The position numbers and the translations under genes are program-made. Below are positions 1-6,329 of a stretch of 6,392 nucleotides of DNA, in pieces. Numbering within the stretch: the first letter of the stretch is position 1; every line of letters starts with the position of its first letter. The stretch spans positions 1 through 6,392 of the forward strand of contig CAINCM010000035.1 of the NCBI GenBank assembly GCA_903847005.1, read 5' to 3'. Under the pieces are notes generated by a model, which saw nothing but the letters and a program-made list of their open reading frames with translations, searched no databases and was not told the origin of the DNA. Source of the DNA: an uncultured Chloroflexota bacterium (GTDB taxonomy: Bacteria; Chloroflexota; Limnocylindria; Limnocylindrales; Limnocylindraceae).

Positions 1-424
1 AGCAGTAGCGCGCGGCATCGTCGTCAGTGGCGATGCTTGGACCCGCGAGATCGGCGCGCATCCCTTCGAGGAAGTCGAGCACCGCATCGCGTGGAAAGGC
101 GCGGTTTCGGTTCGCAAGATGATCGAGGATGATCAGTTCTCGATCGGTCGCCTGTGTGCCGATCGGCTCGCCGCGCGTCCAGCGCTCGATCCCCGCGATG
201 CGCGCCTCAGCGGCCCCGCGCGAACTCCCGCCGGCACGGATCTCAACGTCGACAAGATCGTCGAGCGAGCGCAGCACCAGGTAGAGGAGCTCCACGTCGT
301 GTCGGCGATCGGTCGGGAGGAGGCGTGCGGCGAGCGAGAAGCTGCGCGCAACCCGATTGATGGTGCTGCGAGCCTCCCCGAGATGAGCGACGACCGCTGG
401 GGAGAGCGTGCTACGGCTGGACAA
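1..424 (-). CDS. crtB: Phytoene synthase (squalene/phytoene synthase family), C-terminus cut off by the window edge
   Basis: The enzyme condenses two geranylgeranyl diphosphates head-to-head into phytoene, the first committed step of C40 carotenoid synthesis. About 141 codons are visible, roughly the N-terminal half of a family usually near 300 residues. The translation has the family opening INRVARSFSLAARLLP (about residues 22-37), then a helix ending in LRSLDDLVD. D55 and D59 of DDLVD form the first Asp-rich DxxxD motif, which binds Mg2+-diphosphate. The second Asp motif would lie beyond position 1. No ATG or GTG fits upstream of the conserved part; the best start is TTG at 424, because an in-frame TGA closes the frame a little further upstream. 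That start overlaps the crtI stop by 14 bases, so translation is probably coupled to crtI in one operon. A squalene-synthase-like function is possible from the fold alone, but the crtI neighbour favours phytoene synthase. The family call is secure; the exact start is less so. Confidence 0.9.
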   Translation of the reverse strand, partial: MSSRSTLSPAVVAHLGEARSTINRVARSFSLAARLLPTDRRHDVELLYLVLRSLDDLVDVEIRAGGSSRGAAEARIAGIERWTRGEPIGTQATDRELIILDHLANRNRAFPRDAVLDFLEGMRADLAGPSIATDDDAARYC

Positions 425-1952
425 GGTTCCCCGTGGGCCCCGTGGCGCGCGAGGTGAACGGCGCGCGGTAATCCTCTCGGATCAGGTCCTGGGTGACCTG
501 CGACGTGAGGAGCGCCCCCGGCATTCCCGCGCCCGGATGGGTCCCTCCGCCCACGTAGTAGAGACCGGCGAGTGCGCGGTCGCGATTCGGCTGGCGGAAG
601 TAGGCGGACTGCTGGAGCGATGGTTCGACCGCAAAGGCGTTCCCGTCGGGGGCGAGGAACTCGTCACGGAAGGTGAGCGGCGTCCAGCTCCGCTCCACGA
701 CGATGCTCTCGCGAAGGCCGGGGAGACCCCACGCCTCGAGCCAGGCGAGCGTGCGATCGCGCATGCGCGGTTCGGCCTCGCGCCAGTCGTCGCCCGAGCG
801 GAGGTTCGGGACAGGGAGGAGAATGGCGATCGAGTCCCCGCCCTCGGGGGCCATCGCCGGCTCGGTGCGCGACGGGGCATGGATGTAGACGGCGTTGCTG
901 CGCGGCATGCGTCGGTCACGCGTCACGTCCTTGATGAAGCCGTGATAGTCGTCGCCGACCACCAGCGTGTGGTGCAGCAGCTTCTCGAACTTCCTGTTCG
1001 TGCCGAGGTACATCATGTGTGCCGACATGGTGGTGCGGAGCGGTCGCAGTCGCCACGGGAAGGCATCGGGCACGTCGGGGAGGAGCGCGTCTCGAGCCGT
1101 GACGTCGCCGTTGTAGATCACGAGATCCGCGTCGTGCACGGTTCCATCCGACGTGCGCACACCGGTGGCCTTTCCGTTCCGGTGAAGGATCTGATCCACC
1201 TTGTTGTTGACGAGAATGCTCCCGCCGCCCTTCTTGATGATCTTGGCGAACGCCTCGATGATGCTGTAGACGCCGCCCTCGGTGTACCAGATCCCATCCG
1301 CGATCTGAAGGTAGGCAAGTGCCGAGTAGATGGCAGGGACGCGACTCGGATCGCCCCCGATGAAGAGCGAGTGGAATCCGAACGCCTGCTGCACATGCGG
1401 CTCCTTGAAGAACTTGCCGACCCAGCCTTCGAGGAAGCGGATCGCATCGAGCTTCGCCATCGTCGGAAGGAGCTTGATGAAATCGGCAAGCTTCAGGAAG
1501 TTCTGTCGACCAGAGACAAGGATCCCGTTCCGATGGATGTCGCCTGACGCTTGCAAGAAGGCGTCGAGCTGCGTCGCATCGGCGGGCGAGAACTTCTCGA
1601 TCTCTGCGCGAAGGGCCGCCTGGTCGCTCCCGAAGTCGAAGTGACGATCGTCATCCGTCCAGAAGATCCGATACCCGGGCTGCAGCTGGCGGAGCGTGAC
1701 GTGGTCGGCCATCTTCTCGCCTGCGGCGGCGAAGACCTCTTCGAAGAGCCACGGCATCGTGATCAGCGAGGGGCCCGTGTCGAAGGTGTACCCGCCCTCG
1801 CGGATGCGCGAGGCGCGTCCCCCCACCTCGCCACGTGCCTCGACGACGGTGACCTGCCAGCCGTCGGAGAGGAGTCGGATCGCCGCAGAGAGCCCGCCGA
1901 AGCCGCTCCCCACGATGATCGCCCGTCGCCCTTGCGTCACTCGCCCCTCCAT
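411..1952 (-). CDS. crtI: Phytoene desaturase, CrtI type
   Basis: This FAD-dependent desaturase introduces double bonds into phytoene, typically giving lycopene or neurosporene; the number of steps cannot be read from sequence. The 513-residue product is normal for the family. It opens with the dinucleotide-binding motif GSGFGG (residues 15-20), with E38 ending the second strand where it would bind the FAD ribose, then VGGRAS and GPSLITMP. The C-terminal signature GGGTHPGAGMPG (about 468-479) is the bacterial CrtI hallmark. The ATG at 1952 has a GAGG six bases upstream. A GTG at 1940 has a better site (GGAGG, 5-base spacing) and would remove only four residues, so either could be the true start. 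The open frame continues upstream into the iclR region, but that extension has no family similarity and is antisense to iclR. crtB follows with an overlap. A related carotenoid desaturase or isomerase (CrtD or CrtN like) is the main alternative; pairing with crtB favours CrtI. Confidence 0.95.
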   Translation of the reverse strand: MEGRVTQGRRAIIVGSGFGGLSAAIRLLSDGWQVTVVEARGEVGGRASRIREGGYTFDTGPSLITMPWLFEEVFAAAGEKMADHVTLRQLQPGYRIFWTDDDRHFDFGSDQAALRAEIEKFSPADATQLDAFLQASGDIHRNGILVSGRQNFLKLADFIKLLPTMAKLDAIRFLEGWVGKFFKEPHVQQAFGFHSLFIGGDPSRVPAIYSALAYLQIADGIWYTEGGVYSIIEAFAKIIKKGGGSILVNNKVDQILHRNGKATGVRTSDGTVHDADLVIYNGDVTARDALLPDVPDAFPWRLRPLRTTMSAHMMYLGTNRKFEKLLHHTLVVGDDYHGFIKDVTRDRRMPRSNAVYIHAPSRTEPAMAPEGGDSIAILLPVPNLRSGDDWREAEPRMRDRTLAWLEAWGLPGLRESIVVERSWTPLTFRDEFLAPDGNAFAVEPSLQQSAYFRQPNRDRALAGLYYVGGGTHPGAGMPGALLTSQVTQDLIREDYRAPFTSRATGPTGNLVQP

Positions 1953-2000
1953 GTTGCGCCTCGTCGCGGCGCCGCCCGCCTGCCGCGGGGTCTCCTCGGT

Positions 2001-2030
2001 ATCGTACGCGCCGCAGGAGGGAGGGGTCAG
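2001..2030 (-). promoter_or_regulatory. Candidate promoter of crtI-crtB
   Basis: Read on the minus strand, CTGACC (2030-2025, 4 of 6 matches to TTGACA) and TACGAT (2006-2001, 4 of 6 matches to TATAAT) are separated by 18 bases, about 49 bases ahead of the crtI ATG. The match is moderate and is supported mainly by its place in the only non-coding gap upstream of the carotenoid genes. The sequence shows no light- or B12-dependent operator that I can recognise. Confidence 0.35.
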
Positions 2031-2031
2031 A

Positions 2032-2061
2032 TTGACGAACCCCCCCTTGCGGGATGATGAT
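2032..2061 (+). promoter_or_regulatory. Candidate promoter of iclR-acs
   Basis: TTGACG (2032-2037, 5 of 6 matches to the -35 consensus) is followed after 18 bases by GATGAT (2056-2061, 4 of 6 matches to the -10 consensus). Transcription would begin near 2068, giving a leader of about 50 bases that contains the hairpin at 2076-2095. The -35 element lies back to back with the candidate -35 of the divergent crtI promoter, so the two promoters could share a regulator or compete for polymerase. Confidence 0.4.
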
Positions 2062-2075
2062 CCCCCTCCGTGGAT

Positions 2076-2095
2076 CGGGACCCCTCTGGGTCCCG
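2076..2095 (+). repeat. Perfect 8-bp inverted repeat in the iclR leader
   Basis: CGGGACCC and GGGTCCCG are perfect complements around a CTCT loop. The all-GC-rich stem would be very stable in RNA. It sits between the candidate iclR promoter and the ribosome binding site at 2110-2114. No T-tract follows, so it is not an intrinsic terminator. It could be an RNA leader hairpin or a palindromic DNA operator, for example for autoregulation by the adjacent IclR protein; the sequence does not distinguish these. Confidence 0.6.
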
Positions 2096-2119
2096 CGAGC
2101 CCCTGACCTGGAGGTGGAG

Positions 2120-3079
2120 ATGAAGGCTGAAGAGATCCTCGCCGGAGCACTCGTGACCGAGTTCGACCCGGGGACCGCCTCAGACCGTGCCTTCCGCGAG
2201 AGCGCCGCGCTTCCGCCAGGGGGCGATGATGCCGCCGTCCGATCCGTTGACCGCGCCGCCGCCCTCCTTGTCGCACTCGGCGACGCCGACGGTGCCGCAT
2301 CCGTCACCGACCTCTCCCACGCGCTCGACCTTCACAAGTCGACGGTGAGTCGCCTTCTCTCCACGCTCGAACGACGCGGCCTCGTGGAGCAGGATCGGGA
2401 GAGCGGTCACTTCCGACTCGGCGTCGGCATCATCCGGCTCGCGCAGAGCGCAGAGCGCACGCTGGACATTCGCACCATTGCGCAATCCGAACTCGAAGCG
2501 CTGGCCAAGGCGACGCACGAGACGGTGAGCCTCGAGGTCTTCGACGGCGTCGGAGCTGCGGTGGCGATCTGCCAGATCGACGGACCGAACCTGACGCCGA
2601 TGCCGGATATCACCGGACGACCGGTCGCGATGCACGCGATCGCGGCGGGGAAGGTCCTCCTCGCGTCGCTGCCAGAGCGGACGGTGCTCTCCATTGCGCG
2701 CCGCGGCCTGGTGCAGTACACGCCACGAACGATCACCGACCCGCGTGCGCTCCTCGAAGAGTTGGCGCTGGTGCGACGACGCGGGTACGCCGTTGCCACG
2801 GGCGAGTGGGACGAGCGACTCTCAGCCGCCGCCGTCCCTGTCTGCGATGCGCGCGGGACCGTGATCGCCACCGTGGTGGTCTGGGGTGCCTCGTCGCGTG
2901 TCACCGCGGTGAGCCTCCCTCATCTGATCAGCGCGGCGCGAGACGCCGCGCGCGGCATCAGCAAGAAGCTCGGTTGGAGCGGCGCTGCGCAACGGCGAAC
3001 CGGCATCGTTCCCGTCCTCAAAGAGGACGACGATGACGAGCGAGAGCGCGAGGTCAGCGACGACGAGCTCGCAAGCTAG
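2120..3079 (+). CDS. IclR-family transcriptional regulator
   Basis: A 319-residue DNA-binding regulator. Residues about 40-105 form the IclR winged helix-turn-helix: VRSVDRAAALL, then TDLSHALDLHKSTVSRLLSTLE as two helices, then the wing GHFRLGVGI. Residues about 110-295 form the ligand-binding IclR domain, with the family motifs AMHAIAAGKVLLASLP, YTPRTITDP and RRRGYAVATGEWDE. IclR proteins usually bind small organic acids and act as dimers or tetramers. The ATG at 2120 is preceded by a strong GGAGG with five-base spacing, which decides the start. About 39 residues precede the HTH, longer than usual, and the last 21 residues form a charged tail (EDDDDEREREVSDDE) beyond the normal end of the domain; typical members are near 250-280 residues. 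acs begins 13 bases after the stop, so it is the likely target or operon partner. The family is clear; the ligand and regulon are not readable. Confidence 0.93.
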   Translation: MKAEEILAGALVTEFDPGTASDRAFRESAALPPGGDDAAVRSVDRAAALLVALGDADGAASVTDLSHALDLHKSTVSRLLSTLERRGLVEQDRESGHFRLGVGIIRLAQSAERTLDIRTIAQSELEALAKATHETVSLEVFDGVGAAVAICQIDGPNLTPMPDITGRPVAMHAIAAGKVLLASLPERTVLSIARRGLVQYTPRTITDPRALLEELALVRRRGYAVATGEWDERLSAAAVPVCDARGTVIATVVVWGASSRVTAVSLPHLISAARDAARGISKKLGWSGAAQRRTGIVPVLKEDDDDEREREVSDDELAS

Positions 3080-3092
3080 GCGGAAGCGGCGG

Positions 3093-5060
3093 ATGGTTGA
3101 GCGACCACACGACGCGATCGAAACCTTTCAGGCGGCGGGCGACTCGTTCCCCCCTGATGCCAGCACCGCCGCACGCGCCAACGTTCGCGCGGAGATCTAC
3201 GACGATGCCACCGCCGACCCGATCGCCTTCTGGGCGAAGCAGGCGCGCGAGCGCCTCACCTGGCGCACCCCGTTCACCACAACCCTGGAGTGGAACCTCC
3301 CGTTCGCCGAGTGGTTTGCCGACGGGACGCTGAACGTCGCGGAGAACTGCGTCGACCGCCACGTGGCGGCGGGTCGCGGCGAGAAGGTCGCCTTCCACTG
3401 GATCGGCGAGCCAGGCGATCGGCGCACCCTCACCTACAACGACCTGCACCGCGAGGTGCAGCAGGCGGCGAACGCGTTGAAGGGGCTCGGGGTGGGCCAA
3501 GGCGACCGCGTTGCGATCTACATGCCGATGGTGCCGGAAGTGGCGATCGCCATGCTCGCCTGTGCGCGACTCGGCGCCGCACACAGCGTCGTCTTCTCCG
3601 GATTCCCCGCCAGCGCACTCGCCGATCGCATCAACGACGCCGAGGCGAAGGTGCTGATCACCGCCGACGGCGGCTACCGAAAGGGGAGCTTCTTCGAGCT
3701 GAAGACGATCGCGGACGAGGCGATGGAGAGGTCGCCGACGATCACCGCGTCGCTCGTCTACCGTCGCCGCCAGCCGGGGACGCCAGGCGAGACGAAGATG
3801 AAGGCCGGCCGCGACCACTGGTGGCAGGATCTCGTCCCGGCGCAGTCGGCCGAATGTCCCGCCGATCCGATGCCTGCCGAGCAGCTCCTCTTCCTCCTCT
3901 ACACGAGTGGCACCACGGCGAAGCCGAAGGGGATCATGCACACGAGTGCCGGCTACCTCCTCGGTGCGTCGTTCACCCATCACGCGGTCTTCGACATCAA
4001 GCCGGAGGACGTGTACTGGTGCGCCGCCGATGTCGGCTGGATCACCGGCCATACGTACATCGTGTACGGCCCACTCGCGAACGGCGCAACGCAGGTCATG
4101 TACGAGGGGACGCCTGACACGCCAGCCTGGGATCGCTGGTGGCAGATCGTCGAAGAGTTGAAAGTCAACATCCTCTACTGCGCGCCGACGGCGATCCGCG
4201 CCTTCATGCGCCAGGGCGAGGAGCACCCGAAGAGGCACGACCTCAGCTCGCTGCGCCTGCTCGGCTCCGTCGGCGAGCCGATCAATCCCGAGGCGTGGCT
4301 CTGGTACCGCAGCGTCATCGGCGGCGGCCGCACGCCGGTGGTGGACACCTGGTGGCAGACGGAGACCGGCTCGATCATGATCAGCCCGCTGCCCGGCGTG
4401 ACGACGACGAAGCCGGGCTCGGCGACTTTTGCGATGCCGGGCGTGAGCGCAGATGTTGTGGACGGGAGCGGGGCGAGCGTCCCCCTCGGCTCTGGCGGCT
4501 TCCTCACCCTTACGAAACCGTGGCCTTCGATGTTGCGCGGCATCTGGGGCGACCCCGCACGTTTCAAGGAGACCTACTGGAGCCGCTTCCCGGGCTCCTA
4601 TTTCGCCGGTGTCGGTGCGCGCCGCGACGAAGAGGGCTACTACTGGCTCCTCGGTCGCGTGGACGACGTGATGAACATCTCCGCGCACCGCATCAGCACG
4701 ATCGAGGTCGAGTCGGCGCTTGTGGACCACCACTCCGTTGCCGAGGCCGCCGTGGTCGGCAAGAACGACCCCCTCACCGGCCAGGCGATCTTCGCCTTCG
4801 TGATCCTGAAGAAGGGCGTCGAGGCATCGGAGGCCTTCGCGACCGAGCTGCGCGCCCATGTGGCGAAGCAGATCGGCGCGATTGCGCGACCGAAGTTCCT
4901 CCTCTTCGTCCCAGACCTGCCGAAGACGCGCTCTGGGAAGATCATGCGTCGCCTCTTGCGTGACATCGCCGAAGGACGCGCCCTCGGGGATGTGACCACC
5001 CTCGCCGACGGCAACGTGGTGGAGACGATCCGCAGCAACACCGGCGCCGCAGAGGAGTAG
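3093..5060 (+). CDS. acs: Acetyl-CoA synthetase (AMP-forming)
   Basis: The enzyme activates acetate with ATP to acetyl-AMP and then transfers the acetyl group to CoA in the cytoplasm. The 655-residue product is of standard length. Visible landmarks are the N-terminal ACAS region, the P-loop YTSGTTAKPKG (270-280), ADVGWITGH (I317, T318), GSVGEP (V393), DTWWQTETG (W421), the hinge GRVDD (R522, D524) and PKTRSGK with catalytic K616. The recalled Salmonella Acs numbering is offset by 7 throughout. The small acetate pocket (I317, T318, V393, W421) indicates acetate rather than longer acids. Oddities: the ATP-ribose Asp (D500 in Salmonella) is V507 in YFAGVGARR, and the Gly at 524 is A531 in NISAHR. 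The ATG at 3093 has GGAAG six bases upstream and gives the usual N-terminus; an ATG at 3033 overlapping iclR would add 20 residues without family similarity. K616 is where Acs enzymes are commonly acetylated, so post-translational control is possible. Propionyl-CoA synthetase is a less likely alternative. Confidence 0.95.
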   Translation: MVERPHDAIETFQAAGDSFPPDASTAARANVRAEIYDDATADPIAFWAKQARERLTWRTPFTTTLEWNLPFAEWFADGTLNVAENCVDRHVAAGRGEKVAFHWIGEPGDRRTLTYNDLHREVQQAANALKGLGVGQGDRVAIYMPMVPEVAIAMLACARLGAAHSVVFSGFPASALADRINDAEAKVLITADGGYRKGSFFELKTIADEAMERSPTITASLVYRRRQPGTPGETKMKAGRDHWWQDLVPAQSAECPADPMPAEQLLFLLYTSGTTAKPKGIMHTSAGYLLGASFTHHAVFDIKPEDVYWCAADVGWITGHTYIVYGPLANGATQVMYEGTPDTPAWDRWWQIVEELKVNILYCAPTAIRAFMRQGEEHPKRHDLSSLRLLGSVGEPINPEAWLWYRSVIGGGRTPVVDTWWQTETGSIMISPLPGVTTTKPGSATFAMPGVSADVVDGSGASVPLGSGGFLTLTKPWPSMLRGIWGDPARFKETYWSRFPGSYFAGVGARRDEEGYYWLLGRVDDVMNISAHRISTIEVESALVDHHSVAEAAVVGKNDPLTGQAIFAFVILKKGVEASEAFATELRAHVAKQIGAIARPKFLLFVPDLPKTRSGKIMRRLLRDIAEGRALGDVTTLADGNVVETIRSNTGAAEE

Positions 5061-5084
5061 CTCCGCCTCCGTTCCTCCGACGCC

Positions 5085-5090
5085 TACACT
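5085..5090 (+). promoter_or_regulatory. Candidate -10 element for a leaderless moaA transcript
   Basis: TACACT fits the TANNNT pattern and ends six bases before the moaA ATG, so transcription would start at or next to the A of the start codon. No Shine-Dalgarno sequence lies between the acs stop and the ATG, and no good -35 hexamer is visible 16-18 bases upstream. This geometry is typical of leaderless genes in Actinobacteria and Deinococcus. The alternative is read-through from acs with weak initiation. Confidence 0.45.
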
Positions 5091-5096
5091 AGCGAG

Positions 5097-6164
5097 ATGG
5101 CACGAAGCGCACAGACGCTCCCGATCTTCAGCGGCGCCCCGGTCGACACACGCCGACGTCCGCTCCGCGACGTTCGACTCTCCGTCACCGACCGCTGCAA
5201 CTTCCGCTGCGGTTACTGCATGCCGGCGGAGGTGTTCGGACCCGACTTTGCCTTCTTGCCACGCGCGGAGCTCCTCACATTCGAAGAGCTCGCCCTCGTG
5301 GCAGGCGAGCTGGTGGCGCTCGGCGCGCGCACGCTGCGCATCACCGGGGGCGAACCGCTCGTTCGTCGCGATCTGGAACGGCTGGTAGTTCTCCTGCGCG
5401 AACTGGATGCGAACGAGGCGCTTGGCGGTGAGCCGCTCGACATTGCGCTGACCACGAACGGCTCGTTGCTCGCAGGCCTCGCTGCGCCGCTTAGGGCAGC
5501 GGGCCTGAATCGGATCACCGTGTCGCTCGATGCACTCGACCCGGCGACCTTTGCTCGAATGTCCGGGAGCGCACTTCCGCTCCAGCGTGTCCTCGAGGGC
5601 ATCGGGGCGGCGGTCGAGGCAGGATTCCGCGGGATCAAGTTGAACGCGGTGATCCGTCGCGGGGTGAACGACGGCGAGATCCCTTCGCTCGTCGCGTACG
5701 CGCGCGCAGAGGGCCACACCCTGCGGCTGATCGAGTACATGGATGTGGGGACGACGAACGGCTGGCGGCTCGACGAGGTGCTTCCGGCGAACGAGATCCT
5801 CGCGCGCATCCATGCACTGCACCCCGTCGAGCCGATCGCACCGTCGCGTCCGGGTGAGGTGGCGAACCGCTACCGCTACGTGGACGGGCGAGGGGAGATC
5901 GGGCTCATCGCCTCCGTCAGCGCTCCCTTCTGCGGCGATTGCACGCGCGCCCGCGTGAGTGCCGACGGTCGGCTGTACACCTGCCTGTTCGCCGCCGAAG
6001 GGATCGACGTGAAGCGCCATCTGCGACCGGTGGCCGATCCTCGGGCGCTCCGCGATGCGCTGCGCGACCGCTGGACGTCGCGTGACGATCGCTACTCCGA
6101 GCTGCGAGACGCCGCGACGGCGAACCGACTCCCGAAGGTGGAGATGTTCCGCGTCGGCGGATGA
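5097..6164 (+). CDS. moaA: GTP 3',8-cyclase, molybdenum cofactor biosynthesis protein A
   Basis: This radical SAM enzyme converts GTP to 3',8-cyclo-GTP, which MoaC then turns into cyclic pyranopterin monophosphate, the first stage of molybdenum cofactor synthesis. The 355-residue product is slightly longer than the usual 320-340. It has the N-terminal cluster motif CNFRCGYC (C34, C38, C41), the SAM-binding ITGGEP (82-87), TTNGSLL and VSLDALD in the barrel, and RLIEYMDVGTTNGW. The C-terminal second-cluster motif is CX2CX13C (C279, C282, C296), which is diagnostic for MoaA. The protein ends in Gly-Gly, the conserved MoaA tail needed for activity. The ATG at 5097 places about 22 residues before the barrel, as expected. 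It lies 36 bases after acs and has no ribosome binding site but a -10-like TACACT directly upstream. No moaC, moaE or other cofactor gene is in the window, so the partners must be elsewhere. The assignment is very secure. Confidence 0.96.
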   Translation: MARSAQTLPIFSGAPVDTRRRPLRDVRLSVTDRCNFRCGYCMPAEVFGPDFAFLPRAELLTFEELALVAGELVALGARTLRITGGEPLVRRDLERLVVLLRELDANEALGGEPLDIALTTNGSLLAGLAAPLRAAGLNRITVSLDALDPATFARMSGSALPLQRVLEGIGAAVEAGFRGIKLNAVIRRGVNDGEIPSLVAYARAEGHTLRLIEYMDVGTTNGWRLDEVLPANEILARIHALHPVEPIAPSRPGEVANRYRYVDGRGEIGLIASVSAPFCGDCTRARVSADGRLYTCLFAAEGIDVKRHLRPVADPRALRDALRDRWTSRDDRYSELRDAATANRLPKVEMFRVGG

Positions 6165-6199
6165 TTCCAGTCGGCCCGTCGTTCGCCGGACCTCAAGGG

Positions 6200-6274
6200 T
6201 TGTCCACAATCCCGACCTGCACGCGCGCCAGGCGTGGAGAAGTCCTCGTAACAGAGCAGTAAGTTGGTGGATAA
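6200..6274. promoter_or_regulatory. Three phased DnaA-box-like 9-mers
   Basis: TTGTCCACA (6200-6208, plus strand) is the box form favoured in high-GC bacteria such as Streptomyces and is one mismatch from the Escherichia coli consensus TTATCCACA. GGTGGATAA (6266-6274) reads TTATCCACC on the minus strand, one mismatch. Between them CGTGGAGAA (6233-6241) reads TTCTCCACG on the minus strand, two mismatches. The starts are exactly 33 bases apart. Two good boxes within 75 bases in a non-coding gap suggest DnaA binding; the middle one is weak and could be chance. Confidence 0.45.
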
Positions 6275-6281
6275 CTCACTT

Positions 6282-6295
6282 CACCCGTGCGGGTG
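6282..6295. repeat. Perfect palindrome, 6-bp arms
   Basis: CACCCG and CGGGTG flank a central TG, just after the last DnaA-like box. It could be a protein-binding site or a short hairpin; nothing downstream makes it a terminator. Its length is modest for GC-rich DNA. Confidence 0.5.
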
Positions 6296-6329
6296 TGACT
6301 GAGATGCTTGCGATAGCCCGAAGAGGCCA

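Noticed and set aside
408..1547. Plus-strand open frame of 379 codons
   Set aside because: It lies opposite crtI, shows no family motifs, and is explained by the GC-biased third positions of crtI.
2068..2119. T-box or other riboswitch in the iclR leader
   Set aside because: GGGTCCCGCGA loosely recalls a T-box core, but the diagnostic TGG core and terminator/antiterminator pair are absent and the leader is too short.
1953..2300. Upstream extension of the crtI frame to 2300
   Set aside because: The extra 116 residues are low-complexity, antisense to iclR, and precede the FAD motif that should lie near the N-terminus.
3033..3092. Earlier acs start at 3033
   Set aside because: An AGAGG site makes it possible, but it overlaps iclR by 47 bases and adds 20 Ser/Arg-rich residues unlike Acs N-termini; 3093 gives the family length.
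4863..4865. Ala at the Acs position equivalent to Arg584 (CoA contact)
   Set aside because: As I recall, Acs proteins of the actinobacterial type commonly read HVAKEIG here, so this looks like normal subgroup variation.
6165..6200. Intrinsic terminator after moaA
   Set aside because: Only imperfect GC pairing is present and no T-run follows.
3054..6209. Minus-strand open frame of 1051 codons spanning acs and moaA
   Set aside because: It is antisense to two secure genes, its translation is rich in Arg/Ala/His/Asp with no recognisable domain, and such open antisense frames are routine in GC-rich codon usage.
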